DNA from: Clostridium sp.
Lineage (GTDB): Bacteria > Bacillota > Clostridia > Lachnospirales > Lachnospiraceae
Direction: 5' to 3'
NCBI GenBank assembly: GCA_023664605.1
Contig: JAMPFF010000007.1
Coordinates: forward strand, 1-64,000
DNA: 64,000 bases
Of the stretch, positions 1 to 8,038 are shown in pieces (position 1 is the first letter of the stretch; each line of letters opens with the position of its first letter). Made by a program: the position numbers and the translations under genes. The notes beneath the pieces are model-generated. The model was not told where the DNA came from. It saw only the letters and a program-made list of their open reading frames with translations, and made no database searches.

Positions 1-1198
1 ATAATAAAACCGTAGTTATTTTATCATAATCAAACCATTTCGTATATGTTTTTTCCGGAATTATTTGTCCTTTTTTGTAAAAAAAGTCCTCTTTTCGCAA
101 TAATTGAAAGGTAAATGCACCTAATCCGGGAACCGTTACCCGCCCCGGAACGGAAACAGAATACGGCAGATACCGCCCGGACGCTTCCTCTGTTTCACCT
201 TTTTGCTCCAGACAAAAGGTAAGCTTATCATATTCTTTATACGCCGTCAGCCGGTAAGGCAAAGAAAGTTCCCTGCTTCCGTCCTTTTCGATTAGTTCCA
301 GCAAAGCATAAATATGCTCTTTTGTAATATCCTTTCTGTAAGGCGTCAATTTTTCCATACAGCGAAGCAGAATCATTTTTTGCAGGAAAATATCTTCCTT
401 CCGCAAAAGGCATAAATCCAGCGTTTTTCGCTCTTCATCGCTATGCAGCAGGCACTTTTCATACGATATATCCGCTTGTCTTTGTATATAATCATCCGTT
501 TCCGCAAGGATATCTGCGGCCGCATTCATATGTGCCGTAACATTCGCACAAATCTGCGTTTCCGCATAAGGAATCACATGATGCCTGATTTTATTTCTTG
601 TATAATCATCTTTTTCATTCGTACTGTCGTTGCAATATGCAATATGCCTTGTTGCCAGGTATGATTCGATTTCCGTCCTGTCCAGACACAATAAAGGACG
701 GATAACCTGTCCGCGTACCGGCCGGATTCCGGCAAGCCCGCGCAGCCCGCTTCCCCGGAACAGGTGAAAAAGCATCGTCTCCGCCCTGTCGTTACGGTTG
801 TGTGCGATTGCAATCTTTCCTACGCCTCCCGCATTGCATTCCGCCGCCAGAACCTCCTCAAACGCCTGATAGCGCAAAACTCTTCCGGCTTCTTCCGGCG
901 TCATCTTATTGGCTTTGGCATATCCTATCATATCCACCTTTTTATAAAAATACGGCAGCCCTAACCGGCTACACAAACTTTCCACATAGTCCGCATCCTC
1001 GTCCGCTTCTATCCGTACGCCGTGATGGACATGCACCGCCAGCAGACGAAAATCTGTCTCTTTTGCCAATTCCCATAAAAGATACAGCATACAGACAGAA
1101 TCCGCCCCGCCCGATACGCCCGCCACAACAATATCACCGGCCGTAATCATCCTCTTTTCGGCAATATACTTCTTTACTTTCTCATAGATATCTTCCAT
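1..1198 (-). CDS. tilS: tRNA(Ile)-lysidine synthase, C-terminus cut by window edge
   Basis: TilS ligates lysine to C34 of the CAU-anticodon tRNA-Ile so that it reads AUA, using ATP; it is cytoplasmic and essential. My translation from the ATG at 1196-1198 shows the N-type PP-loop SGGADS at residues 29-34, followed by the family-typical AVHVHHGVR and by IAHNRNDRAETMLFHLFRGSGLRGL. The reading frame stays open to base 1, about 399 codons, so the C-terminal end lies outside the window. It sits downstream of a spoIIE-like gene with a 63-bp gap, the same order as in Bacillus subtilis. A GGAAGACAGAA stretch just before the ATG is a modest ribosome site. Confidence 0.95.
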   Translation of the reverse strand, partial: MEDIYEKVKKYIAEKRMITAGDIVVAGVSGGADSVCMLYLLWELAKETDFRLLAVHVHHGVRIEADEDADYVESLCSRLGLPYFYKKVDMIGYAKANKMTPEEAGRVLRYQAFEEVLAAECNAGGVGKIAIAHNRNDRAETMLFHLFRGSGLRGLAGIRPVRGQVIRPLLCLDRTEIESYLATRHIAYCNDSTNEKDDYTRNKIRHHVIPYAETQICANVTAHMNAAADILAETDDYIQRQADISYEKCLLHSDEERKTLDLCLLRKEDIFLQKMILLRCMEKLTPYRKDITKEHIYALLELIEKDGSRELSLPYRLTAYKEYDKLTFCLEQKGETEEASGRYLPYSVSVPGRVTVPGLGAFTFQLLRKEDFFYKKGQIIPEKTYTKWFDYDKITTVLL

Positions 1199-1261
1199 TT
1201 CTGTCTTCCGTCTTCCTGACAAACCGCAAAATGTTTCCTAATATAATATATTACCACATTT

Positions 1262-2455
1262 CTATGTATAACGCCACACCCCCATTACAAGCACTGTCAT
1301 ATCATCCTGAATCTGCCCCCTGCTCTGATGCAGGCAATAGCTTAATATCTGCCCTGCAATCTCTCCGGGATTCGTCTGCGTTATCCTGCCGATAACCTCC
1401 GGTAAAATCTCTTCTCCGATTCCCTGCTCCAAAGCGTCTAAAACACCGTCGGAAAGCATAATCACATAATCCCCATCCTCTAACTGCCTGTGCATTATCT
1501 CCGGCTCTATCTGCTGGAAAAGACCAAGCGGCAGATTCCTCGCCGACAGCCTGTCCACCAGATGTTCCCTTTTGATATAAGTACATGCCGCGCCAACCTT
1601 AATAAACTCACACTCGCCCGTATAGAGATTCAACTCGCAGACATCCAGCGTGGACATATTTTGTTCCTGCTCTCCCACCGCCAGCGCGCCGTTAATAATC
1701 TGAATGGCCGCCTCTTTCCGGAAACCCGACTCCATCAACCGCTCCATCATTTCAATTACTTTTCCGGACTCTTCACACGCCTTTTCTCCGGAACCCATTC
1801 CGTCTGAAAGAATAGCCGCCACTCTTCCCTGCTCCATCTCACAAAAAGAATAATTATCCCCCGAAACGCTTTCCGATTCTTTTACCGCCTTGGCAAAACC
1901 CGTCAGGATATGATACGTCGGCTCTTCCGAAAAATGATAGGTATTCCATTCCTTTGCCATAAACAACGGTTCATTTTTAAAAACATGAATTTTTAAATTC
2001 ATCGCCGCGGAAATAAGTTCCGCCACATCCTCCATAACAACGCACTCCTGCATCTGCGTTTTCATTGTCAAACAAAGTTCCAGATGCCCGTCTTCGTTTT
2101 CCAGAATCAAAAAATTTTTTAAAAGGATGCCCGCGTCTTTTAAGCAGTGAGAAACCTGCCGGTATTTCCTTTCTCCAACCGGATGATAACGATAGCTTTC
2201 CCTGGCTACGCTGGACATGATATGCGCCATCTCTTTTAAATGGTCCGCTAACAGGCTCTTGCTTTCTCCGATTTTTTTCTGCCAGAGATATTCCTGTCTG
2301 TCCTTATCCTCCCTGCAAACTTCCTCCTCTTCACTTTCCTCGAAAAGTTCCGCCAAATCCCTGAAAGATTCCGCATACCCTAACAGTTTCTGTCTTCCAT
2401 ACTCCGATATTACCTCTACCACACCTTCATCTTTTACCTGTTCCTGTTTTTTCAT
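1262..2455 (-). CDS. spoIIE: SpoIIE-like PP2C phosphatase without membrane domain
   Basis: SpoIIE dephosphorylates the anti-sigma-factor antagonist SpoIIAA to switch on sigma-F in the forespore. This protein has 397 residues. The C-terminal half carries the PP2C metal-binding motifs: SGDN near 199, SDGMGSGEKA at 217-226, SDGVLDA at 335-341 and DDMTVLV at 384-390. The N-terminal 190 residues are charged and contain no hydrophobic segment, whereas classical SpoIIE is about 800 residues with roughly ten membrane helices. The place between divIC and tilS is the classical spoIIE locus. I therefore infer the functional SpoIIE or a shortened descendant; a regulatory phosphatase with another partner is the alternative. 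GGGAGG lies about 11 nt before the ATG. Confidence 0.8.
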   Translation of the reverse strand: MKKQEQVKDEGVVEVISEYGRQKLLGYAESFRDLAELFEESEEEEVCREDKDRQEYLWQKKIGESKSLLADHLKEMAHIMSSVARESYRYHPVGERKYRQVSHCLKDAGILLKNFLILENEDGHLELCLTMKTQMQECVVMEDVAELISAAMNLKIHVFKNEPLFMAKEWNTYHFSEEPTYHILTGFAKAVKESESVSGDNYSFCEMEQGRVAAILSDGMGSGEKACEESGKVIEMMERLMESGFRKEAAIQIINGALAVGEQEQNMSTLDVCELNLYTGECEFIKVGAACTYIKREHLVDRLSARNLPLGLFQQIEPEIMHRQLEDGDYVIMLSDGVLDALEQGIGEEILPEVIGRITQTNPGEIAGQILSYCLHQSRGQIQDDMTVLVMGVWRYT

Positions 2456-2575
2456 ATCACGACGCGCCTCCCTTTTATGCCATCTATTTAATCAATATAT
2501 GAGAAGCTCGTCCATATTATGCGCGGTAAATTTCAAAAATTATAAATCGGAGGCCGCTGCCATTTCCCATAAACC

Positions 2576-2608
2576 AAAAACAGATTCCGAAATTTATCCG
2601 AAATCTGT
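2576..2608 (-). terminator. Intrinsic terminator after divIC
   Basis: Read on the minus strand, immediately after the divIC stop codon, ACAGATT pairs with AATCTGT around an inner partly paired TTCGGA region, followed by TTTTT. It separates divIC from the downstream spoIIE-like gene, which starts 120 bp further on and so probably has its own promoter. Confidence 0.7.
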
Positions 2609-2914
2609 CTATTTTTCATCTTTAAATATAATTTCGCCTTCATATACAAGGCCCAGCTTATCTTTCGCCACTTCTTCTATGTATTTCTTCGTCTGCGTAT
2701 ATTTTCCGTATTCTTCTATTTCCTCGGTACGTGCCTCTTCGGCGGCAATCTCTTCTCTTAAGGCCGCTTCTTTCAATGCGTATGCCTCTCTCTTGCCCTG
2801 AAGCTCCACACTCTTGATGGTCACCACCACCATCATCATTAATACGACCATCGTTACCAAAAGCATGCCTGCCTTATTTTGCCGTTTCTTACGGTATGCT
2901 ACTCTTCTTGCCAT
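2609..2914 (-). CDS. divIC: Septum formation initiator, DivIC/FtsB family
   Basis: Small bitopic division protein that joins FtsL and DivIB/FtsQ at the septum. The 101-residue product has a basic N-terminus (MARRVAYRKKR), one membrane helix at about residues 16-34 and a heptad-rich extracellular coiled coil. It ends with the family-typical DKLGLVYEGEIIF. The ATG at 2912-2914 is chosen because GGAG lies 6 nt upstream; an upstream TTG in frame would add four residues and overlap that site. It directly follows yabQ (20-bp gap), so it is probably co-transcribed with it as well as with the upstream genes. Confidence 0.9.
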   Translation of the reverse strand: MARRVAYRKKRQNKAGMLLVTMVVLMMMVVVTIKSVELQGKREAYALKEAALREEIAAEEARTEEIEEYGKYTQTKKYIEEVAKDKLGLVYEGEIIFKDEK

Positions 2915-2934
2915 ATAAATCTCCAATACCTTCT

Positions 2935-3423
2935 TTAATGTTTACATAAAACCATTTTAAGCAATTTTATGCAAACCGTCAACTTATTTTTTATGAAATT
3001 TTGACATTTTTTTATTTTCTTTTTCAAAAAGTTTGTCAATTTTAGCAGTTTGAAAACCAGCCATTTTATGGGTTTTACTAGAACTTGTAGTATACGGAAA
3101 ACGCACCACATTATCTTGTATATAATTGTTGACATAATATGTATGAAAATTTTACTAACCAGGCACTTATAAAGTATCATGCCAATCATGGCTCCTAATA
3201 CGGTAAACCATCGAAGCACGCCGTTGTTTTCCCGGTAGAGCATATAAAAAACACCCAGCCCGCAGGCAATCCAAAAAAAGAAGTCCTCCAACGATATCCA
3301 AAAAGTATTATGTTTTATCAGTTTCCTGAGAATCAAAAGCCAATCATAGACAAAGGTAATAACGACGCCCATGAAAATAGAATGCAGAAAAAACGTAACC
3401 TCCTGTATGATATCCTGACTCAT
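2935..3423 (-). CDS. yabQ: Spore cortex biosynthesis protein YabQ
   Basis: YabQ is a mother-cell membrane protein needed for spore cortex formation. The 162-residue product starts with MSQDIIQEVTFFLHSIFMG, and three or four hydrophobic helices occupy about residues 5-100. The C-terminal 60 residues are strongly basic (LKKKIKKCQNFIKNK). It lies between yabP and divIC as in Bacillus subtilis and many Clostridia, 44 bp after yabP, and is probably expressed from the sigma-E-like promoter before yabP. Sequence conservation in this family is low, so position and topology support the call as much as residues do. Confidence 0.85.
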   Translation of the reverse strand: MSQDIIQEVTFFLHSIFMGVVITFVYDWLLILRKLIKHNTFWISLEDFFFWIACGLGVFYMLYRENNGVLRWFTVLGAMIGMILYKCLVSKIFIHIMSTIIYKIMWCVFRILQVLVKPIKWLVFKLLKLTNFLKKKIKKCQNFIKNKLTVCIKLLKMVLCKH

Positions 3424-3467
3424 ATATCCGGCAATTCCCCTTTAAACAATTTACGAAGTAAATTTTT

Positions 3468-3758
3468 TTACTTAAACAATCTTGCCAATAAGGATTCTCC
3501 CTTAGAGCCATACCCGGCCGTCTCCGAATAGGTAAGGCTGTCTATCCGGCCGTCAATATCTACTTCTCCTTTATCTAAAGACAATCTGCTGACATGAAGT
3601 TCGTTTCCTTTTATCATTAACATCCCCTGCTCCGTTTCCAGTAAAATCTCATTAACATCGAAAGACAGTACATCATTTACGCCGCTGATAGTACATGTCC
3701 TTCTATTCGTGAGCATCAGCTTATGGGCTTTCTTATTAATATTATTTAAATCTTCCAT
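3468..3758 (-). CDS. yabP: Sporulation protein YabP
   Basis: YabP is a small sporulation protein of the YabP/YqfC family that acts in the mother cell with YabQ. The 96-residue product contains the family signature: HKLMLTNRRTCTISGVNDV near the N-terminus, the conserved FDVNEILLETEQGMLMIKG strand region, then LHVSRLSLDKGEVDIDG. No signal peptide or membrane helix is visible. The C-terminus (SKGESLLARLFK) resembles other family members. A sigma-E-type promoter lies 31-59 bp upstream, which matches the known sigma-E control of yabP in Bacillus subtilis. Confidence 0.9.
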   Translation of the reverse strand: MEDLNNINKKAHKLMLTNRRTCTISGVNDVLSFDVNEILLETEQGMLMIKGNELHVSRLSLDKGEVDIDGRIDSLTYSETAGYGSKGESLLARLFK

Positions 3759-3788
3759 ACATACCCTCCCTGAAATCTCTTCCAGTTA

Positions 3789-3817
3789 AATGTATGCACG
3801 GAATTTGGAAAATATGC
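3789..3817 (-). promoter_or_regulatory. Candidate sigma-E promoter of yabP-yabQ
   Basis: On the minus strand GCATATT (3811-3817) and CATACATT (3789-3796) are separated by 14 bp. This fits the sigma-E consensus (KMATATT, 13-15 bp, CATACAHT) with no clear mismatch. Predicted transcription would start about 25 nt before the yabP ATG. Confidence 0.75.
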
Positions 3818-3850
3818 GGATAATCTCTTTTTGCGGATATTGCCTGCTCT

Positions 3851-4093
3851 CTACGTAAGATAGCGGAACAATTCCTTTGCCTCTTCTTTGCGTACTGTTT
3901 CCTGAACGTCTAAGACCTCTACCTTTACTTCTTTATTGCCGAATTGAATCGTAATAATATCGCCCGCCTTAACGTTTGCAGACGCTTTCGCCGGTTTATC
4001 ATTAATAAAAACCCTTCCCGCATCACATGCCTCGTTAGCAACGGTACGCCGTTTAATCAAACGGGAAACTTTCAAATATTTGTCTAATCTCAT
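3851..4093 (-). CDS. rqcP: S4-domain ribosome quality control protein RqcP
   Basis: RqcP (formerly YabO, Hsp15-like) binds stalled 50S subunits and helps RqcH add alanine tails to the nascent chain. The 80-residue protein is almost entirely one S4 RNA-binding fold: MRLDKYLKVSRLIKRRTVAN, then AGRVFINDKPAKASANVKAGD, then the strand IITIQFGNKEVKVEVLDV. The length is normal for the family. It stands between HU and yabP, the usual Firmicutes arrangement, but a terminator behind HU suggests that it has its own start of transcription or depends on read-through. Confidence 0.92.
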   Translation of the reverse strand: MRLDKYLKVSRLIKRRTVANEACDAGRVFINDKPAKASANVKAGDIITIQFGNKEVKVEVLDVQETVRKEEAKELFRYLT

Positions 4094-4202
4094 AATAATC
4101 CCACTTAATCCCTTTCCTTACGCCGCAGCGTAATTCCTGTTAAACAAGAAAGTCGCTCCGCAACTTATCTAGCTTCTTGGAAACATTTCCTATTACACAA
4201 AG

Positions 4203-4240
4203 AAAAACCTGTATTATGCAGTGCATATACAGGTTCTTTT
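4203..4240 (-). terminator. Intrinsic terminator after HU gene
   Basis: Read on the minus strand, AACCTGTATATG pairs with the CATAATACAGGTT arm (about 8 perfect pairs, ACCTGTAT/ATACAGGT), directly followed by TTTTTC. It lies 24 bp behind the HU stop codon. Confidence 0.8.
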
Positions 4241-4263
4241 CTCATGTGTTCAATAAAGTTCTA

Positions 4264-4536
4264 TTAGTTGATAGAATCTTTTAAAGCTTTACCAGCTTTG
4301 AACTTAGGCGCCTTAGATGCCGGAATTTTCATAACTGCGCCAGTCTGAGGATTTCTTCCTTCTCTTGCTGCTCTTTCAGCAACTTCAAAAGTACCAAAAC
4401 CAACTAACTGTACTTTTCCGCCTTTTTTCAATTCGGCAGCAACAACGTCTGTAAATGCCTTTAATGCCTTTTCTGAATCCTTTTTGGATAATCCTGCCTG
4501 ATCAGCCATAGCTGCTACTAATTCAGTCTTGTTCAT
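4264..4536 (-). CDS. hup: DNA-binding protein HU
   Basis: Histone-like HU dimers bend and compact DNA. The 90-residue protein begins MNKTELVAAMADQAGLSKKD and has the arm region GFGTFEVAERAAREGRNPQTG with the conserved proline in NPQTG that intercalates into DNA, then IPASKAPKFKAGKALK. The ATG at 4534-4536 is preferred over an in-frame ATG seven codons upstream because GAGGAGG lies just in front of it, inside that longer reading. A near-consensus sigma-A promoter and a strong terminator frame it as a single highly expressed gene. Confidence 0.97.
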   Translation of the reverse strand: MNKTELVAAMADQAGLSKKDSEKALKAFTDVVAAELKKGGKVQLVGFGTFEVAERAAREGRNPQTGAVMKIPASKAPKFKAGKALKDSIN

Positions 4537-4605
4537 TTTAAACTCCTCCTCTTTCATGAGTTTTCATTTTCTTTAGAAGTCTCTCTTTTGAAACATCTAT
4601 GTTTA

Positions 4606-4634
4606 GTTATAATCGTTTTTTCATCACTTGTCAA
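4606..4634 (-). promoter_or_regulatory. Sigma-A promoter of HU gene
   Basis: On the minus strand TTGACA (4629-4634) and TATAAC (4606-4611) are exactly 17 bp apart. The start codon is 70 bp downstream. This is the best sigma-A match I found in the left half of the window. Confidence 0.85.
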
Positions 4635-4689
4635 GTAAAAAAGCCATATTTGCCGTATTTTAAAGGTTTTTTAACAGATTGTACATATT

Positions 4690-4839
4690 TTATGTGTTAT
4701 GTAAAGCGATTTCGCATGGAAATGATAGTTTATTTGCTTCTTCCGCTGCAATTATTCCCTGCAAATATGCAATAACATACCCTAATTTATAATCTGGAAC
4801 AGCATGTAATAATTGTTCTGCTTTTTCTCTGCCGCTCAT
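4690..4839 (-). CDS. Small 49-residue protein, possibly a shortened member of a larger family
   Basis: Reading from the ATG at 4837-4839 gives a 49-residue frame that begins MSGREKAEQLLHAVPDYKLG and continues YVIAYLQGIIAAEEAN before ending in SFPCEIALHNT. AGAGGT lies 8 nt before the ATG. The PDYKLGYVIAYLQG stretch looks like a short helical family I have seen in Lachnospiraceae genomes, usually longer and often beside toxin-like or hypothetical genes. Its function is unknown to me, and the end may be a truncation. It stands alone between HU and the PEGA lipoprotein, on the same strand as both. Real translation is likely but unproven. Confidence 0.55.
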   Translation of the reverse strand: MSGREKAEQLLHAVPDYKLGYVIAYLQGIIAAEEANKLSFPCEIALHNT

Positions 4840-4891
4840 TACGATACCTCTTTTTTATTTATTTCCCGTTACAACACAATTATGTATTCAC

Positions 4892-6964
4892 TTACTTTTT
4901 CTTTGCCGCTTTTACAATGCTGTTTACCGAAGCCGATGTTGTTGTGCTTATCGAAGTCGTTAAATCATCCGACTTTGTCGAACTCTCCGACGTAGATGGA
5001 GTCTCTGTGTTGCCTAGGTTCGGATTATCTGGGTTATCCGGGTCTATCGAGTCATCCGAATTGTCTGGACTTTCCGGATTATTTGGGTCATCCGGGTTGT
5101 CTGGATTTTCCGGGTTATTCGGGTCGCTCGGATTGTCTGGATTTTCCGGATTATTCGGGTCATCCGGATTGTCTGGATTTTCCGGATTATTCGAGTCATC
5201 CGGGTTGTCCGGAGTAATAGGGTCAGTCGGTGTCGTCGGGTCTGACTTTTCATCATCCTCATCCGAATCACTAGGTTTTTTCGTATCATCCGGATTCTCC
5301 GGCTGCTTTACTTCTTCTTTCAATGCTGGAAAAGTAATTTCTTCGTCTCGTCCATTATTGTCAAAATATATTGGAGTAGTAAAAGTCTGATATCCCTCTT
5401 TCTCTAATTTTATTGTATGTTTTCCTATTATTCTATCTACTTTTGTAAAAGTAAATGGCGTAACTCCTAAAAACACATCATCCAAAAATACTGTAACACC
5501 TTCGGGATTAGTGTATATAGAAACCGTGTTTACTTTATTCACCGAATTCCCGCTCACAGTACTATCACTATTCCCCTGATTTGTTTCCGTATTTGACGTC
5601 GTACGGCTGCTCTTGTTGCTGGTAACTCTTCTGCTGCTGCTTGTTGTACTGCCGTCTTCCTCCAAATCTGCAAAGGAATACGTAATATCTTCCCCATCAT
5701 CATAGAGATAAATCGTATAACTCTTAGATACATACCCTTCTTTGCTCAATGTTATCGTATGGTCGCCTGTTACCTTTGTAAAGCTGATTGGCGTGATCCC
5801 TACATAATTACCGTCAAGGTATGCCTCTACGCCCTGCGGCGCATCAATATAAACTCTATTACCTGTTACCGCATTTGCAATATCGTCAACGCTGCTGTTA
5901 TCGCTGACGCTGTTTTCATCTTCCGTTGCTCCCTCTTCCATAATAAAGCTTATGCTGGCATATTCAGAACCAACCTGAATATATTTCGTCATGGTCTGGT
6001 AACCTTCGGCTTCGAGACGAATCTGATGGATACCGTAGGTCAACTCCACTTCCTCACTTATATCAACTAACTCTCCGTCAACCCTTACGCTTGCCGTAGG
6101 CGGATTTACGGAAATCAGAATCTTACCCGTTTTATTCTGTAAAATTTCAAGGTCGCTTGCATCCAGTACAACTTCTTTATTTCTTTCAATGACTACCTCT
6201 TTGACACAGCTTGCGTTTTCATTGGAAAGCAATACCTGATAGCTGCCTTCCGGCACTGCTAACAGCATGTCCTCGGTAATACGCTGCACAACCGCATTGC
6301 CGACCTCTATCCAGCCGCCAATCAATGCCTGCTCATTGGACAGGCGCAGATATCCATGGCCTCTTTCTACATTAACGCTGTAGATGGTATGGTCGATACC
6401 GCTGACCGTCAAAACATCTTTATTGACAATTTCCATCAGTTCCGCCCGTCTGCCCTCCGATAAAATTATGGCATCATCCGGCAAAGAATATGTATTGGAG
6501 CCTATGGTCGCGGTTTTATTCATACCGCCCAAATCATAATTTTCTATATTGTCAAATACCCATGAATCCGGCGACAACTGTACGCTGGCAAGTCTTTTTT
6601 TGCTCTTCAAAAAAGTGATATCCACAATATCGCCTTCTTTAATCTGCGCCATTGACATAGGACTTTCGTAGCGGTCTTTCACATAAGTTGTTCCGTCGTA
6701 CGACAATGTATATTGCTTTCCCGTCGCAATATTCATAAAAGTAACATATCCGTTTTCCATATCGGTCGATACAACAACTGCCGTATCTGCGGAGTCAAAA
6801 CTTCCAACTTCCGCCACTACAAAATCCGTTCCTATGGCATTCGGGTCTTTTTCTCTGGCAAGACCAATATTGCTTGCCTGGGAAGTGCAGCCGGTAATTG
6901 TCAATGCCAATATCATAAAAGCTGTTGTAATGACCGATAATCTCTTGTACATTGTATTCATCAT
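4892..6964 (-). CDS. PEGA-repeat lipoprotein with Asn/Pro/Asp-rich stalk
   Basis: A 690-residue exported protein. The N-terminus has a basic start, a hydrophobic stretch and a lipobox ending LTITGC (Cys at about 26), so it is probably lipid-anchored outside the membrane. After about 270 residues of unrecognised beta-rich sequence come three PEGA domains: about residues 286-350 (ILISVNPPTASVRVDGELVD), 370-436 (VYIDAPQGVEAYLDGNYVGI) and 482-552 (VSIYTNPEGVTVFLDDVFLG). Ser/Thr-rich linkers separate them. The C-terminal 130 residues are a low-complexity stalk built on a 12-residue NPENPDNPDDPN unit, ending in a Ser/Thr-rich tail and KAAKKK. PEGA domains are common on surface proteins; the exact role is unknown. 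Confidence 0.8.
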   Translation of the reverse strand: MMNTMYKRLSVITTAFMILALTITGCTSQASNIGLAREKDPNAIGTDFVVAEVGSFDSADTAVVVSTDMENGYVTFMNIATGKQYTLSYDGTTYVKDRYESPMSMAQIKEGDIVDITFLKSKKRLASVQLSPDSWVFDNIENYDLGGMNKTATIGSNTYSLPDDAIILSEGRRAELMEIVNKDVLTVSGIDHTIYSVNVERGHGYLRLSNEQALIGGWIEVGNAVVQRITEDMLLAVPEGSYQVLLSNENASCVKEVVIERNKEVVLDASDLEILQNKTGKILISVNPPTASVRVDGELVDISEEVELTYGIHQIRLEAEGYQTMTKYIQVGSEYASISFIMEEGATEDENSVSDNSSVDDIANAVTGNRVYIDAPQGVEAYLDGNYVGITPISFTKVTGDHTITLSKEGYVSKSYTIYLYDDGEDITYSFADLEEDGSTTSSSRRVTSNKSSRTTSNTETNQGNSDSTVSGNSVNKVNTVSIYTNPEGVTVFLDDVFLGVTPFTFTKVDRIIGKHTIKLEKEGYQTFTTPIYFDNNGRDEEITFPALKEEVKQPENPDDTKKPSDSDEDDEKSDPTTPTDPITPDNPDDSNNPENPDNPDDPNNPENPDNPSDPNNPENPDNPDDPNNPESPDNSDDSIDPDNPDNPNLGNTETPSTSESSTKSDDLTTSISTTTSASVNSIVKAAKKK
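5036..5215. repeat. 36-bp tandem repeat in the PEGA lipoprotein gene
   Basis: About four to five imperfect copies of a 36-bp unit (one copy starts TCCGGATTATTCGGGTCATC on the plus strand) encode the 12-residue NPENPDNPDDPN repeat. Copies differ at a few positions, for example GTCGCTCGG against GTCATCCGG and TCGAGTC against TCGGGTC. Because the unit is a multiple of three, gain or loss of copies keeps the frame. Confidence 0.85.
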
Positions 6965-7005
6965 ATATAACCATGCCTTTCTCTTACTATACGGGTTTGG
7001 ATATT

Positions 7006-8019
7006 TTACTGTTTTTTAAAAATCGTTTCCAGAAATTCCTGCTTCATCTTCTCCTGCGCGAGAAGTTTCTCCAGCTTTTCCATATTACGCCCCGGAATCC
7101 ATGCTTTCCCGGAATTATAATAAAAATTTACAATCTTCCAGAATTTCTCCGGATATGCAAAGCGGTAATATAGCTGCATATAATCTTTTTCCGATAGGGT
7201 CCTTACCTCATCATACGCGCATAAAAGCGTATCGCCAAGTGTCAGCAGCCAATTATTTTTTTCCAGCAGCTTGCGCATGAAAAGGTATAAATCCCTGACC
7301 GGATTATCCCGCACACATTTTTCAAAATTAATCAATGCCATGCCATCTGCTGTCTGTATAATATTATGATACTGATAATCGCCATGACATACAATAGAAA
7401 ATTCAGGAAATCCATCCTGCTTTTTTGTTTTTCCATCATATATATAATAATGCATTTCCCCCGTAACTTGCAACGCAATATCGAAAAAATAATCATAATG
7501 TTCCATCAGGTATATCTCAAAAGCCGTTTTTTGGCTTTTTTCCCGCAGGAAACGGCGCACTTTTTTCAATTCTTTATTGTGCTTTTCATATTCTCTCTCA
7601 ATGCGGAACACCGGCTGGGAAGTCAATTCCTCCCAATCTGACAAATCGGAGCAGTTATGTAATTTTGCAAGAACGCGGACGGCATTTTTACATTCCTGTA
7701 TCTCTCTGTTATTGCATTCTTTTCCTTCAAAATAACTCTTAACAATATAAGGAATCCTATCCTGGTCATAGACAATCAGTTCTTCCTCTTTTGTCTTCAG
7801 AATAGACTCTGCGTACGAAAATCCTGCCTCCTTAATATGTTTTAATAAGGCATCCTGAAAATAAATCTTATTCATAGGACCGTGATACTCTTTTAAAATA
7901 AAAAGCCCTTTATCCGATTCACAAAGAATCGCCCCGCGTCCTTTCCAGGTACGTTTCACTTCTATTTCATAGTTCTCAAACAAACTGACCGCTCTGTCAT
8001 TCACGAAAATACCCCCCAT
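7006..8019 (-). CDS. CotS-family spore coat / kinase-like protein
   Basis: A 337-residue protein with the aminoglycoside-phosphotransferase-like fold used by CotS-type spore coat proteins. Visible elements are a glycine-poor nucleotide-loop region (WKGRGAILCES, about 25-35), lysine in FILKEYHG, and the catalytic-loop motif CHGDYQYHN at 211-219. The following metal-binding position reads LINFEK with Asn231 where active kinases have Asp. DLYLFMRKLLEKNNW is typical of the spore-associated branch. A sporulation-type promoter sits 20-49 bp upstream and GAGGAA lies 6 nt before the ATG, both supporting mother-cell expression. Activity as a kinase is doubtful; a structural coat role is possible. Confidence 0.75.
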   Translation of the reverse strand: MGGIFVNDRAVSLFENYEIEVKRTWKGRGAILCESDKGLFILKEYHGPMNKIYFQDALLKHIKEAGFSYAESILKTKEEELIVYDQDRIPYIVKSYFEGKECNNREIQECKNAVRVLAKLHNCSDLSDWEELTSQPVFRIEREYEKHNKELKKVRRFLREKSQKTAFEIYLMEHYDYFFDIALQVTGEMHYYIYDGKTKKQDGFPEFSIVCHGDYQYHNIIQTADGMALINFEKCVRDNPVRDLYLFMRKLLEKNNWLLTLGDTLLCAYDEVRTLSEKDYMQLYYRFAYPEKFWKIVNFYYNSGKAWIPGRNMEKLEKLLAQEKMKQEFLETIFKKQ

Positions 8020-8038
8020 ACCAGTTCCTCGTCTATCC

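Noticed and set aside
443-1146. Three frames of 66-114 codons over tilS
   Set aside because: They overlap the well-supported tilS frame in shadow frames and show no family motifs.
5036-5215. Regular 36-bp repeats that look like a small CRISPR array
   Set aside because: There are no unique spacers; the units are contiguous, in frame with the lipoprotein gene and encode a 12-residue protein repeat. The plus-strand frames over this stretch are shadows.
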